A DNA stretch of 34,471 nucleotides from Dolichospermum sp. FACHB-1091 (GCF_014697585.1 NZ_JACJSB010000040.1:1-34471); one strand, 5' to 3'; counted from the first letter of the stretch, positions 24,756 to 34,115 are shown. Notes: a model not told the origin generated them from the sequence alone. A program made the numbers and translations.

Positions 24756-25826
24756 ATGCGAATTTTAATCACCGGAATTTGTGGCTTTGTCGGTTCAACC
24801 TTAGCCAAGCAATTACAAGATTACTCACCTAACTATCATATTTTTGGCATTGATAACCTGTCACGTTCAGGTAGTTGGATAAACAAAGAAACACTACAAC
24901 AACGAGATATTCAAGTTATTTGTGGTGATATCCGCCATAATAGTGATGTAGATGCCTTACCTCCTGCTGATTGGGTAATTGATGCAGCAGCTAACCCCAG
25001 TGTATTAGCAGGAGTAGATGGTAAAACCAGTAGTTTGCAGCTAGTACAACATAATTTACTAGGAACAATTAACCTCCTAGAATATTGCAAACGTTATCAA
25101 GCTGGATTTACACTACTATCTACCAGTCGAGTGTATTCCATTCCTGGATTAAGTCAACTGCAAGTTGCAGAAGCTAATGGCGGGTTTTACCCCATTCCTG
25201 AACAGGTTTTTCCCGTAGGTATTTCCCCCTTGGGAGTCGCAGAAAACTACTCTACCAATCCACCAGTATCCTTATATGGAAGCACAAAAGTAGCTTCAGA
25301 GCATTTAGCATTAGAATATGGTGAAACCTTTAATTTTCCCGTCTGGATTAATCGCTGTGGAGTCATGGCAGGTGCAGGCCAGTTTGGTCATCCAGGACAA
25401 GGTATTTTTGCCTTTTGGGTTCATAGTTTTCGAGAAAAGCAACCTCTAAAATATATTGGGTTTGGTGGTAAAGGTTATCAAGTTAGAGATTGTTTACATC
25501 CACAGGATTTAATTAGTTTGTTACAAAAGCAATTTGCTGAACCTTTGGTTACTAATAAACCACGAGTAATTAATGTTAGTGGTGGTACTGAAAATAGTAT
25601 GTCTTTAAATCAATTAACTCAATGGTGTACCAATAAATTTGGTAGTAATGAAGTGTTAGAAACAAATATTGAGCGCCCCTTTGATATTCCTTGGATGGTC
25701 CTAGATGCTAGTTTAGTTGAGCAAGTTTGGGGATGGAAACCGCAAATTAGTATAGAGGAAGTTTTGGAAGAAATTGCTAAGTTTGCTAGTGAACAACAAA
25801 ATTGGTGTAGGCTATCATCAACATGA
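24756..25826 (+). CDS. NAD-dependent sugar epimerase/dehydratase, extended SDR
   Basis: 356 aa. TGICGFVGSTLA (6-17) is the NAD-binding G-x-x-G-x-x-G, DAAANPSVLAGVD replaces the usual D-x-A-A motif, and STSRVYS plus SLYGSTKVASEHLALEYG hold the Ser/Tyr-x-x-x-Lys catalytic set (here intact, unlike the epimerase at 14339). RCGVMAGAGQFGHPGQGIFA and VINVSGGTENSMS resemble CDP-paratose/CDP-tyvelose 2-epimerases. It should interconvert a nucleotide sugar for this locus. Its stop overlaps the next gene's start by 4 nt (ATGA), so the two are translationally coupled. Confidence 0.88.
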   Translation: MRILITGICGFVGSTLAKQLQDYSPNYHIFGIDNLSRSGSWINKETLQQRDIQVICGDIRHNSDVDALPPADWVIDAAANPSVLAGVDGKTSSLQLVQHNLLGTINLLEYCKRYQAGFTLLSTSRVYSIPGLSQLQVAEANGGFYPIPEQVFPVGISPLGVAENYSTNPPVSLYGSTKVASEHLALEYGETFNFPVWINRCGVMAGAGQFGHPGQGIFAFWVHSFREKQPLKYIGFGGKGYQVRDCLHPQDLISLLQKQFAEPLVTNKPRVINVSGGTENSMSLNQLTQWCTNKFGSNEVLETNIERPFDIPWMVLDASLVEQVWGWKPQISIEEVLEEIAKFASEQQNWCRLSST

Positions 25827-27007
25827 CTTATAAAGTATTATATATTTCAGCAGTGAGTCCTGATACAACATCTGGGGGACGTTTTGCCATGTATCGTCAC
25901 CTCATTATCAAACAAGATTTTGAGGTGGCTGTTGCTAGTACGAATTTTGTTCATTTACCAATCAAAGAACAGTTTTGTATTCGTCGCAATAGACTAATTG
26001 AGAGACTCAGAAGAACTCGCTTCTGTCGCTTAATTTATAACTTAGAATATTTAATTAATTGGTTTAATGTTCCTAAATCGCTTGTAAAATTTGCTGATAA
26101 CTTTCAACCAGATGTTATTGTTTGTGTAGTAGATGATTGGCATTTTGGGTTGGCATATCAGTTATCAAATTACTTAAAAATTCCATTAGTTGTTAATTTT
26201 CAAGATTTGTTTTGTTTATCTCAATTTGTTCCTGATCTAATTCGTCCTTACCCTTTAATAACTTCTTGGCTAATTCAGCGTTATCACCAGATTAATCAAT
26301 TTGCTGACCATGTATTTTACACTAGCGAAGGAATGAAGGAATGGTTTGGAAATAATGAAAAAGGAGATGTATTGTACCCAGTTGGTAATTTTCAAGAAGA
26401 AAAATACATAAACCAAAAACAATGTCCTCAAGATCAGATAAAACTTATCTATGCTGGTAATTGTTATGGTGCTTACGGAAGAATGTTATTAGAGTTATCT
26501 GAATATGTGCTTAAATCTCAACACATTCAGCTACAAATTTTTGCCGCCGGAAATGATTGGTTGCCAGAAAAAATAGAACAGATGACTCAAGCTGGTATTT
26601 ATCAAGGATTTAAGCCTTTTCATCTTTTAAAGGAGCAACTTGAACAAGCAGATGCGTTTCTGACAGTAATGAGCTTTGAAAAGGAAGAAGAAGTATTCAT
26701 GCGAACTAGTTTTACTACTAAGTGGCTCGATTATGTACCTTATGGTAAACCAGTTTTTGTCTGGGGACCAGAGTATTCTACAGCTTGTAGTTTTGCCAAA
26801 AAATATCAATCAGGTATTGCTATTATGGAAGAAAATCCAGAAGTCTTACTACAAGTTATCACTGAAACAGCATCAAATCCAACGGACTGGTATTCAGCCT
26901 GTGAAGGTTCTAGTCGAGTTGCTAATACTGTACTTAACGCTGAACAAATACATCATTTGTTTGTTGACAAAGTTACTGATGTTTGCCACAAATCTTTTAA
27001 ATCTTAG
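25823..27007 (+). CDS. Glycosyltransferase, GT4-like GT-B fold (first of a tandem pair)
   Basis: 394 aa cytosolic glycosyltransferase. The N-terminal domain begins VLYISAVSPDTTSGGRFAMY, the typical GT4 start with an S/T-G-G loop; the C-terminal donor domain has KLIYAGNCYGAYGRMLLELS, ADAFLTVMSFE and TKWLDYVPYGKPVFVWGPEY. No canonical E-x7-E is obvious. It shares layout and several blocks with the next gene (RRTRF, SGN/AGN-x-Y-x-Y-G, L-x-V-M-S-F, Y-G/F-G-K-P, W-G-P-E-Y), so the two are ancient tandem duplicates and probably add related sugars. The 4-nt ATGA overlap with the epimerase before it points to joint use. Confidence 0.85.
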   Translation: MTYKVLYISAVSPDTTSGGRFAMYRHLIIKQDFEVAVASTNFVHLPIKEQFCIRRNRLIERLRRTRFCRLIYNLEYLINWFNVPKSLVKFADNFQPDVIVCVVDDWHFGLAYQLSNYLKIPLVVNFQDLFCLSQFVPDLIRPYPLITSWLIQRYHQINQFADHVFYTSEGMKEWFGNNEKGDVLYPVGNFQEEKYINQKQCPQDQIKLIYAGNCYGAYGRMLLELSEYVLKSQHIQLQIFAAGNDWLPEKIEQMTQAGIYQGFKPFHLLKEQLEQADAFLTVMSFEKEEEVFMRTSFTTKWLDYVPYGKPVFVWGPEYSTACSFAKKYQSGIAIMEENPEVLLQVITETASNPTDWYSACEGSSRVANTVLNAEQIHHLFVDKVTDVCHKSFKS

Positions 27008-27010
27008 GAT

Positions 27011-28207
27011 ATGGAATTTACCGAATATCAAGCTGCAAATCAGCCCAAAATAATTGTCATTTCTTCTATTTCTCCCCAACCTACTGGTGCTGGTCAGGTG
27101 GTATTATATCGTCATTTAACCCAAGCAACTAGTTGGGATGTTCATATTGTACCTAACCCTGATGACAATAAAACTCATAGATGGCAAACAAAATTAATTA
27201 AAAGACTAGAACGTACTCGTTTCCATCGTTGGAGTCATGATTTAGATATTATAGATAACGGAAATAATTGGAATGCTATAATAGCTAATTATTGCAAGCA
27301 ACTATCTAATTTTTTTATAAAAAATAATACAGTAGTTCTTACTGTAGCTCATGGTAATGGTTGCTGGGCTGCTCAAAGATTTGCTCAAAGGTATCAATTA
27401 CCTTTAGTCACAATTTTTCATGATTGGTTTCCAGACTTTCCTAGTCTTCATAAACCTTTTCATGATTTTTTGGAAAAACGATTTCAGCAACTTTACCAGC
27501 AATCTGATTTAGCTCTGTGTGTTTCGCAAGGTATGAAAGATGCTTTAGGTTCACATTGTAATAGTCAGGTTCTTTATCCCATACCTGCTTTATTAAATAA
27601 GGAAATAACTAAACAACCTCAAACTAAAAATGATGAACAAATATCATCTCGATTAAAAGTTGTTTATTCTGGTAATCTCTATAACTATGGACCAATTTTA
27701 GCTCAATTACTGGAGGTAACAAAAAATCATCCTCAGATTCAAGTACAAGTTCGAGGATCTAGCCCAAATTGGCCAGCAGATTTCCGTTCAGAAATGCGCG
27801 ATCGCCAACTATGGTTAGATTTTGCCCCTAGAGAGGAGTTAAATGACTGGTTAGCTAGTGCTGATGTATTTTTAGTGGTGATGAGTTTTGATCCCGCTTT
27901 ACGGCGACGGATGGAAACCAGTTTCCTCTCTAAATTACCTGAATATGCCCAATTTGGTAAACCTATTGTGATTTGGGGACCTGAATATTGTTCAGCTATT
28001 CATTGGGGGAGGGAGAGCGATCGGGCTTTATGTGTAAGTGATCAAAACCCATCTGTTTTAGTTGCCGCTTTAGAAAAGCTCAAGGATTCTTCACCAAACC
28101 TAAAATACTATGGACAAAAAGCTATGGTTGCCTCTCGAACAGAGTTTGATCCTACAATAATACAGAATAAATTTTTAGATCATATTCGGCAACTAATCTT
28201 AAAATAA
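27011..28207 (+). CDS. Glycosyltransferase, GT4-like (second of the tandem pair)
   Basis: 398 aa, three bases after its paralogue. IIVISSISPQPTGAGQVVLY starts the acceptor domain; LPLVTIFHDWFPDFPSLH is a typical loop between the domains; KVVYSGNLYNYGPILAQLLE, ADVFLVVMSFD and FLSKLPEYAQFGKPIVIWGP form the donor side. Differences from the paralogue in the first half suggest a different acceptor. A HIP1-containing stretch (near 27798) lies within it. About 18 bases after its stop begins a short orphan coding fragment, not another intact gene. Confidence 0.86.
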   Translation: MEFTEYQAANQPKIIVISSISPQPTGAGQVVLYRHLTQATSWDVHIVPNPDDNKTHRWQTKLIKRLERTRFHRWSHDLDIIDNGNNWNAIIANYCKQLSNFFIKNNTVVLTVAHGNGCWAAQRFAQRYQLPLVTIFHDWFPDFPSLHKPFHDFLEKRFQQLYQQSDLALCVSQGMKDALGSHCNSQVLYPIPALLNKEITKQPQTKNDEQISSRLKVVYSGNLYNYGPILAQLLEVTKNHPQIQVQVRGSSPNWPADFRSEMRDRQLWLDFAPREELNDWLASADVFLVVMSFDPALRRRMETSFLSKLPEYAQFGKPIVIWGPEYCSAIHWGRESDRALCVSDQNPSVLVAALEKLKDSSPNLKYYGQKAMVASRTEFDPTIIQNKFLDHIRQLILK

Positions 28208-28224
28208 GATGAGGTATTGAATAA

Positions 28225-28395
28225 GCAGGAGAAAATCTCAATCTTACTCTTTTACCAGTTAATCCAGGTTGGTTAGATTGGATTCATGCGGGTTGGACAG
28301 TTTTTAGATTACAGGGTTTAAATGGTTTACTTAATTTCCTGCGTTTCCAAAAATCCAGATTTATATCTTCTTGGAAATCAAGAAACAGGTTATAA
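28225..28395 (+). pseudogene. Orphan 56-codon coding fragment, family not recognised
   Basis: Between two glycosyltransferases, an open frame bounded by stops reads LTLLPVNPGWLDWIHAGWTV, then FRLQGLNGLLNFLRFQKS. The Trp/Gly-rich, clearly protein-like sequence has no start codon or ribosome site, so I read it as the middle or end of a gene lost by rearrangement. I do not recognise the family. The rest of 28208-28477 is AT-rich with nothing to name. Confidence 0.5.
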
Positions 28396-28477
28396 ATCAA
28401 TTTTCTGTAAATAGTTTTAATAAAATTTTATGCCAATTAATTCAATTTATATCAATTTATCTCATTAACTATAAACC

Positions 28478-29500
28478 ATGACTACCGTATCAGTTATTAT
28501 TCCTAATTATAATAGGGAAAAATTAGTTGTTGAAACTATAGAAAATATACTGAGTCAGTCTCTAAAACCGTATGAAATTATTGTAATAGATGATGGTTCA
28601 ACAGATAATTCTGTAGAAGTTATTCGTTCCTTTGGTTCACGAGTAACTTTAATTCAGCAAGAAAATCAAGGACCTGGTGCAGCCCGTAATGTAGGTTTAG
28701 CTATAGCAACTGGGGAATATATCCAGTTTATGGATAGTGATGATTTAGCGAGTGCCAACAAACTGGAATTACAAGTTGCTGCTTTAGAAAAAAATCAGGC
28801 CGATATGGTTTATAGTCCTTGGGCAAAAGTTTATATTGAAAATGGATTTGTTACCTTTGAAGATCATGTACTTCAAAAACAACCTCTTCCAGAAAAATTA
28901 ACTATTTTAGAATGGTTTTTAAGTGGTTGGTCAATTGTACTACAGTCCTGCTTATTTCGGAGGCGTTTTTTATCAAAAATTGAACCTTTTCGCAGAGATT
29001 TATTAGTGTGGGAAGATGGTGAGTATATGGTTCGTTTGTTTGCACTTAAACCAAAAACTATTTTTGCACCGGGATGTTTAACTCTTTATCGCTTACACAA
29101 TTATCAAAAGTTAACTCAGTCAGGGACATCTGACTTCCGTAGATTGCAAGATAGGGTCTCCACTTATCCAGGATTTTTACAAATTCTTAATAATTATTCT
29201 CCTCAAGTAAATCTTTTTGTTCGGGTAAATATGGGTTTAAATGCTTGGCAATTATGGAATGCTATGCAAGAACAATCTAAGTTTTCCTTGCTAGAGATGA
29301 ATAAAATTAAAGAGATTTGGGAATCTTATCCTGCTATCCTATGGTATTCATACGCGATCTTTAAAAGAATCATGCTTCGTTTACGTTGGCATACTACCGG
29401 AAGCAGATGGATTTATCCCTATCAATCTGGTTTCCCCTCTGAAGTCGAATATATATTAATTAAAAATATAGGGTTAGGAATAAGTCAATCATGGCAATAG
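28478..29500 (+). CDS. Glycosyltransferase family 2
   Basis: 340 aa, GT-A fold inverting enzyme. SVIIPNYNREKLVVETIENI (5-24) starts the nucleotide-binding domain, IIVIDDGSTDNS (34-45) and GPGAARNVGLAIATGEYIQF follow, and FMDSDD (88-93) holds the metal-binding D-x-D. WEDGEYMVRLF in the second half matches the E-D catalytic-base region of this family. There is no membrane segment, so it acts at the inner face. Donor and acceptor are unknown. The ATG directly precedes the conserved TTVSVIIPN. Confidence 0.93.
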   Translation: MTTVSVIIPNYNREKLVVETIENILSQSLKPYEIIVIDDGSTDNSVEVIRSFGSRVTLIQQENQGPGAARNVGLAIATGEYIQFMDSDDLASANKLELQVAALEKNQADMVYSPWAKVYIENGFVTFEDHVLQKQPLPEKLTILEWFLSGWSIVLQSCLFRRRFLSKIEPFRRDLLVWEDGEYMVRLFALKPKTIFAPGCLTLYRLHNYQKLTQSGTSDFRRLQDRVSTYPGFLQILNNYSPQVNLFVRVNMGLNAWQLWNAMQEQSKFSLLEMNKIKEIWESYPAILWYSYAIFKRIMLRLRWHTTGSRWIYPYQSGFPSEVEYILIKNIGLGISQSWQ

Positions 29501-29557
29501 CCAATCGTTCAAGTGCATACCGCTATAATTATCTTTTTGTATCAGGTAATCATAAAA

Positions 29558-30613
29558 ATGACAGAAACAAAAAATAATCCACTGAAAAATAAAAAGGGTT
29601 TTCTTGAATCTATTCACTTGATCAGAGGAATTGCTGCATTACTAGTTTTAATAGATCATACTTTTGGTTGGATTGATCTCGGTTCCATCTCAATTTTTAT
29701 TAAACCGTTCGATGGTCACGGTCAATTAGCTGTCACCGCTTTTTTCGTGATTTCAGGATTTATTTTACCTTATTCAATGTATCCTATATATCGTCTAAGG
29801 CATTATCCAACTTTTATTATCAAGCGTCTAATTAGACTTGACCCAGTCTATTTATCAGCTTTATTGTTCTCAATAGTTATTAGTTTTGTAAAAGCTCAAT
29901 TTGCTACTAGAGGCGAACCTTGGAATTTATCATTTGGAGGAATTTTAGCCCATATGCTTTATATGGTTCCGTTTACGAAGTATAAGTGGATGAACGAAGT
30001 TTTTTGGACTTTAGGAATTGAATTCCAATTCTATGTAGTATTAGGTTTGGCATTTCCATTATTAAAATTGTTGATAGACAAACATAAAAAAACCTGGCTT
30101 TACTTAATTATTATTACTTTATCAGTGATATCAATTTTCATTGGGGATGAAGGTACTAAATTAGGCTTTGTAATTTGTAGTTATGTACCACTTTTTATGA
30201 TTGGATTAGTTGGATTTCTTTACTATATTAATTTTTGTGACCGCATAGCATTCATTACATTATTATTGCTTTTGTTCAATATCTATATATTTAGCCCTAT
30301 GGGCAGTTTAGAAAAAAGTTTAGTGGCACTATTGACAATTTTATTGATAGTGCTTTGGAAAGCTCCTTTAATAAAAGTACGTTTTTTTGGCACAATATCT
30401 TACTCTTTGTATGTAATTCATTATCCGATCACATCTCTGATTAATGGTAATATTGGTAAAAAACTGGTAGCAGAGAGTGATTTTTGGGCTGCTATACCCT
30501 GGATTTTCCCCCTAAGCAGCTTGATAATTTCATTATCTGCTTCCTTTCTTCTATATCGGTTGGTTGAACTACCGAGCATGAATTTAGCAAAGCGTATACA
30601 ATATCCAGACTAA
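29558..30613 (+). CDS. Membrane acyltransferase, acyltransferase-3 (OafA-like) family
   Basis: From ATG 29558 the protein is 351 aa; the frame is open to a GTG at 29513 that would add 15 residues, which I consider less likely. About ten hydrophobic segments. The family signature opens with FLESIHLIRGIAALLVLIDH, containing the R-G-x-A and catalytic His. AVTAFFVISGFILPYS and VFWTLGIEFQFYVVLGL (W-x-L-x-x-E-x-x-F-Y) are also classic, as is the C-terminal FFGTISYSLYVIHYPITSL. Such enzymes move acetyl or other acyl groups to surface glycans. It would add O-acyl decoration to this polysaccharide. Confidence 0.92.
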   Translation: MTETKNNPLKNKKGFLESIHLIRGIAALLVLIDHTFGWIDLGSISIFIKPFDGHGQLAVTAFFVISGFILPYSMYPIYRLRHYPTFIIKRLIRLDPVYLSALLFSIVISFVKAQFATRGEPWNLSFGGILAHMLYMVPFTKYKWMNEVFWTLGIEFQFYVVLGLAFPLLKLLIDKHKKTWLYLIIITLSVISIFIGDEGTKLGFVICSYVPLFMIGLVGFLYYINFCDRIAFITLLLLLFNIYIFSPMGSLEKSLVALLTILLIVLWKAPLIKVRFFGTISYSLYVIHYPITSLINGNIGKKLVAESDFWAAIPWIFPLSSLIISLSASFLLYRLVELPSMNLAKRIQYPD

Positions 30614-30641
30614 ATCCAGACTCATAACTCATTTAGGAAAC

Positions 30642-31856
30642 ATGGAAATAAATGCTTCGCAACCATTACACTGGCTCATCATTGAAGATGCATTGCGCGA
30701 TCAAAAAGGCCACTGGTTTGAATATATTACTACCTTCCGCCGAGGATTGCAAGCATTAGGTGATGAAGTAACTATTTTAGCAGATAAAGAAGCTCAATCT
30801 TTCATTTTAGAACATCTCAAAGCTATACCTATTCTTCCTCATTCTATATGGCATCGCATGAGTGATGGGGCTAACCCTTTAATTCGTTATCTACGTTTGC
30901 CTATTCATGCTTGGCAGACAGTAAAAGCAATCAAACAGTTTTTAACTCAAAAAGATCCTTATGATGTAATCTTTGTTCCTACAGTTCTTGTCCATCATTT
31001 ACTAGGTTGGACATGGATAATCAAACGCTATCTACCACAAACACAAACACGAGTTATTCTCTTTTTTCCTAACGCTCCTGTAAGTTATGATGTGGCAACT
31101 GGGAATTATAATTGGACAAATTCACTGACTACAAGATTACTCAAATTTTTACTGAAAACATTAACCTCAGAAGTTCAACAGGGAAGAGTTATCTTAGGGG
31201 CTGAAACCTACCCAATGCAAAAAGTCTTAACTCAACTCAGTGGTTTACCATTTACCTATTTTCCCCATCCTGTTGAACCTTTTATCACTAATTTCTACCA
31301 AGAATCACCTCCAGGAAAATTGGTTATGGGTTCTTATGGTGCAGCGCGACATGAAAAAGGTAATGATATCCTTTATCAAGGAATATCAAAATTTAATGCT
31401 CTTAATCCTAACTCCAATACAGAATTTATTTTACAGTGTTTAGAGGGTTTTGAAGCAGAAAAGGCATTATTATCTCATGATGTTAATGTAAATTGGCTAA
31501 CTAATTATTTTCAACCTGGTGAGTATCCTAGATATCTAGAAAAAACCAATGTCATGCTTTTACCTTATCGAATTTCCTCCTATCGTCTGCGTGTTTCTAG
31601 GGTTGTGATTGAAGCAATGATTAATGGTATCATAGTCATTGCCACTGATGGTACTACCTTAGCAGATCAAGCGGCTGAATTTGGAGCTTTAGTCAGATGT
31701 AAAAATGAAGATCCTGTTAGTGTTGCTGAAGCTATTAACTACGCCATAAATCATTATCAGGATCTGATAAATCAGTGTCAATTAAATATTTCTAGAGTTC
31801 AATTCCATTTTTCTGTCAAATATTTTAGGAATTGTTTTTTGACAAAAATTAACTAA
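30642..31856 (+). CDS. Glycosyltransferase, GT4-like
   Basis: 404 aa. It starts LHWLIIEDALRDQKGHWFEY with a G-H loop in place of the usual G-G. The C-terminal half carries MGSYGAARHEKGNDILYQGI and LPYRISSYRLRVSRVVIEAM, then ADQAAEFGALVR, where S-x-R-V-V-I-E-A is the donor-site E region of GT-B enzymes. No signal peptide. Its place between the acyltransferase and an FkbM methyltransferase fits a role in side-chain or main-chain assembly. A role in making a specific linkage cannot be assigned. Confidence 0.82.
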   Translation: MEINASQPLHWLIIEDALRDQKGHWFEYITTFRRGLQALGDEVTILADKEAQSFILEHLKAIPILPHSIWHRMSDGANPLIRYLRLPIHAWQTVKAIKQFLTQKDPYDVIFVPTVLVHHLLGWTWIIKRYLPQTQTRVILFFPNAPVSYDVATGNYNWTNSLTTRLLKFLLKTLTSEVQQGRVILGAETYPMQKVLTQLSGLPFTYFPHPVEPFITNFYQESPPGKLVMGSYGAARHEKGNDILYQGISKFNALNPNSNTEFILQCLEGFEAEKALLSHDVNVNWLTNYFQPGEYPRYLEKTNVMLLPYRISSYRLRVSRVVIEAMINGIIVIATDGTTLADQAAEFGALVRCKNEDPVSVAEAINYAINHYQDLINQCQLNISRVQFHFSVKYFRNCFLTKIN

Positions 31857-31876
31857 TATTTGGGAATAAAATTAAT

Positions 31877-32614
31877 ATGATTTCGTATTTTCACAAATTG
31901 TCTAAGTTTACAAATCGAGTAGTTAATGCAGCCCAAATGGGTGTATATTTCCCAGGAACTAAGCAATTTAAACTACCACAACAATTATTGATCCGTAAAA
32001 ATTTAGTTAAAATTAATGCTCCTGAAGAATCAGGACTAGCTTGGGATTTTATCAATGTCTTGCTAGATGATGAATACGGACTGTATAATATTCTACCCCC
32101 TCCCGCAACAGTGCTTGACATTGGCGCAAATATTGGTTTATTTTCTCTTTGGTCTGCACGCTGTTTTCCTTCAGCAATTATTCATGCTTATGAGCCGAAT
32201 CCAAGAATTACACCTTTTACACAGAAAAATCTTGATCAATGTGGTGTAAACTTGTTTAGAGAAGCTATTGGAACTGAAACAGGTTTTGCTTCATTGGTAG
32301 ATAATTCTGAGTCACGACTTTGTCAAATTAAAACAGGATCATCACAAGGAATTAGAATTATTCCCTTGCAGGAAGCAATCAACAGAATAGGTGGCCAGGT
32401 TGATCTTTTAAAAATTGATTGTGAAGGTGCCGAATGGGATATTTTTCAGAATCCAGAACCCTTTAAAAATATTAAATCAATCCGTATGGAATATCATCTT
32501 ACAGAGGGTCGAATCATAGAAGATGTTAAAGAGGTTATAAACAAGTTAGGATTTACTCTCGAACACCTTGAAGAAAATTCAGGATTTGGTATTGTTTGGT
32601 TTTCTCGTAATTAA
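31877..32614 (+). CDS. FkbM family SAM-dependent methyltransferase
   Basis: 245 aa, usual length. VLDIGANIGLFSLWSARCFP (motif I) and HAYEPNPRITPFTQKNL (E-P-N acidic loop) open the Rossmann core; DLLKIDCEGAEWDIF (L-K-I-D-x-E-G-x-E) is the FkbM hallmark; RMEYHL and a final GFGIVWFSRN close it. FkbM enzymes O-methylate hydroxyls of sugars or polyketides; here a sugar of the surface glycan is likely. It is the third methyltransferase gene in the locus, two bases before the next glycosyltransferase. Confidence 0.92.
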   Translation: MISYFHKLSKFTNRVVNAAQMGVYFPGTKQFKLPQQLLIRKNLVKINAPEESGLAWDFINVLLDDEYGLYNILPPPATVLDIGANIGLFSLWSARCFPSAIIHAYEPNPRITPFTQKNLDQCGVNLFREAIGTETGFASLVDNSESRLCQIKTGSSQGIRIIPLQEAINRIGGQVDLLKIDCEGAEWDIFQNPEPFKNIKSIRMEYHLTEGRIIEDVKEVINKLGFTLEHLEENSGFGIVWFSRN

Positions 32615-32616
32615 TA

Positions 32617-33786
32617 ATGCAATCAAATTCCAACTATAAATTACTATATTTCTCCCCTGCCTGGTCAGGAGGGATAGCTGATTATGCCCACGAACAGGCC
32701 CAAGCCTTGGGCAAAAGAGGAATAAAAGTAACACTTTTAACTTCTCCTCTTTTCCAAAAAGAGAAGACTGAATTTTATGAAATTCGTCCTATATTAACCT
32801 CGGCTAATGCTTTTCAATCGCCCATAAATATACTGAGGAAAACAGTACTTGGGCTTAACATACTACAAAATTACACAACTTTAGCTAATGTTATTCGTCA
32901 AGAAAAATTTCAATATGTTTTATTGGCAACTTACGCAGAATATTTAGCACCTCTTTGGTTCTCTCCCTTGCGCGAACTAGCGAAACAGGGCGTAACTTTT
33001 GGGGCTGTAGTTCATGATCCGGTACGAGGTTATGTTGTTGGTCCATTATGGTGGCATCGTTGGTCAATCGCTTGTGGATACTCGTTTTTAAAAGAAGCAT
33101 TTGTGCATGAAGCTATTGAACTAGATACACAAAAGCCAATGCCGCAATTACAAACTACAGTTATTCCTCATGGTTCCTATCAATTTTCTCAACCTCAGCA
33201 AAGTCGAGAAGAAATTAGAAAAGAATTAGATATTCCCCAACAAGCTAAAATGCTATTATCCTTTGGTCATGTTCGGGATGGTAAAAATCTGGATTTGATT
33301 TTACAGGCCATGACGAACTTTCCCGATGTATATTTAGTAATTGCCGGAAAAGTTTCCTCATCAAGTCAAAAACCGATAACTTATTATCAGGATTTAGCTG
33401 ATAGTCTTGGCATTAGCAATCAATGTCGTTGGTTAATTAATTTTATTCCCGAAGAGCAGGTAGGGAATTTATTTAATGCTTGTGATGTAGTTTTGTTGAC
33501 CTATAGTGCTAGTTTTCAATCCGCTAGTGGCGTTTTAAATACAGGAGTTGCTTATCATCGTCCTTGTATTGCTTCAGCAGGAGAAGGTAATTTAAAAAGT
33601 GTAGTTCAGAAATATAATTTAGGAGTATTTGTAAAACCAGATGATTCTCAAGCTATTCGTGATGGCATTCAACAGTGGTTAAATGGTATAGAACCTCCTA
33701 AATGGGAAGAATATGAGAAAGATAATTCTTGGGATAAAAATGCGGAAATTATTTGTCAGAGATTTTGGGGAGGAGATTGGACTTGA
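32617..33786 (+). CDS. Glycosyltransferase, GT4-like, last intact gene of the locus
   Basis: 389 aa. LLYFSPAWSGGIADYAHEQA (10-29) is the GT4 acceptor-side start with S-G-G-I-A-D-Y-A. The donor domain has LLSFGHVRDGKNLDLILQAM, FIPEEQVGNLFNACDVVLLT and YSASFQSASGVLNTGVAYHR, then GVFVKPDDSQAI. E-x7-E is not evident by eye. No signal peptide. Downstream, 33787-33931 holds nothing recognisable, then a truncated methyltransferase and a mobile element end the locus. Confidence 0.88.
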   Translation: MQSNSNYKLLYFSPAWSGGIADYAHEQAQALGKRGIKVTLLTSPLFQKEKTEFYEIRPILTSANAFQSPINILRKTVLGLNILQNYTTLANVIRQEKFQYVLLATYAEYLAPLWFSPLRELAKQGVTFGAVVHDPVRGYVVGPLWWHRWSIACGYSFLKEAFVHEAIELDTQKPMPQLQTTVIPHGSYQFSQPQQSREEIRKELDIPQQAKMLLSFGHVRDGKNLDLILQAMTNFPDVYLVIAGKVSSSSQKPITYYQDLADSLGISNQCRWLINFIPEEQVGNLFNACDVVLLTYSASFQSASGVLNTGVAYHRPCIASAGEGNLKSVVQKYNLGVFVKPDDSQAIRDGIQQWLNGIEPPKWEEYEKDNSWDKNAEIICQRFWGGDWT

Positions 33787-33931
33787 AGTATCTATTAAGT
33801 AGATCAGAAGAGTTAAAATAGAGTAGAAGATAACTAAAAAGTCCCAGATGATCCGACTTCAGTGTTGTTTTTATTTTGATTGATTCCTTCAAATTACTCC
33901 TTATTATTCACTTAAACTTTAAAATTCAGTT

Positions 33932-34108
33932 ATGAAATTAATTAACGAGCAAACAGATTTATTAAAACTAAGTCCAGCAATAAATACTCTGCTTTCAAGT
34001 GGAACTATTGTAGGAAGGTCGGGGCGTATACACCAAGTTCAAGGGACTTCAACCATTAATAATTTAGTTGTTATTGCCAATTTAATGAATGAGCTTGTCC
34101 TAAGTTGA
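33932..34108 (+). pseudogene. 5' part of a class I methyltransferase gene cut off by a mobile element
   Basis: 58 codons: MKLINEQTDLLKLSPAINTL, then IHQVQGTSTINNLVVIANLM, NELVLS and stop. G-T-S-T-I-N-N-L-x-x-I-x-N-L-M is the segment that in many class I SAM methyltransferases of glycan loci stands just before motif I (E-x-G-x-x-x-G), which is missing. The reading departs from family about 34096, a few bases before the presumed left end of an IS607-like element, so insertion truncated it. The rest of the gene may lie beyond the window on the other side of the element. Confidence 0.6.
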
Positions 34109-34115
34109 CAATTTA

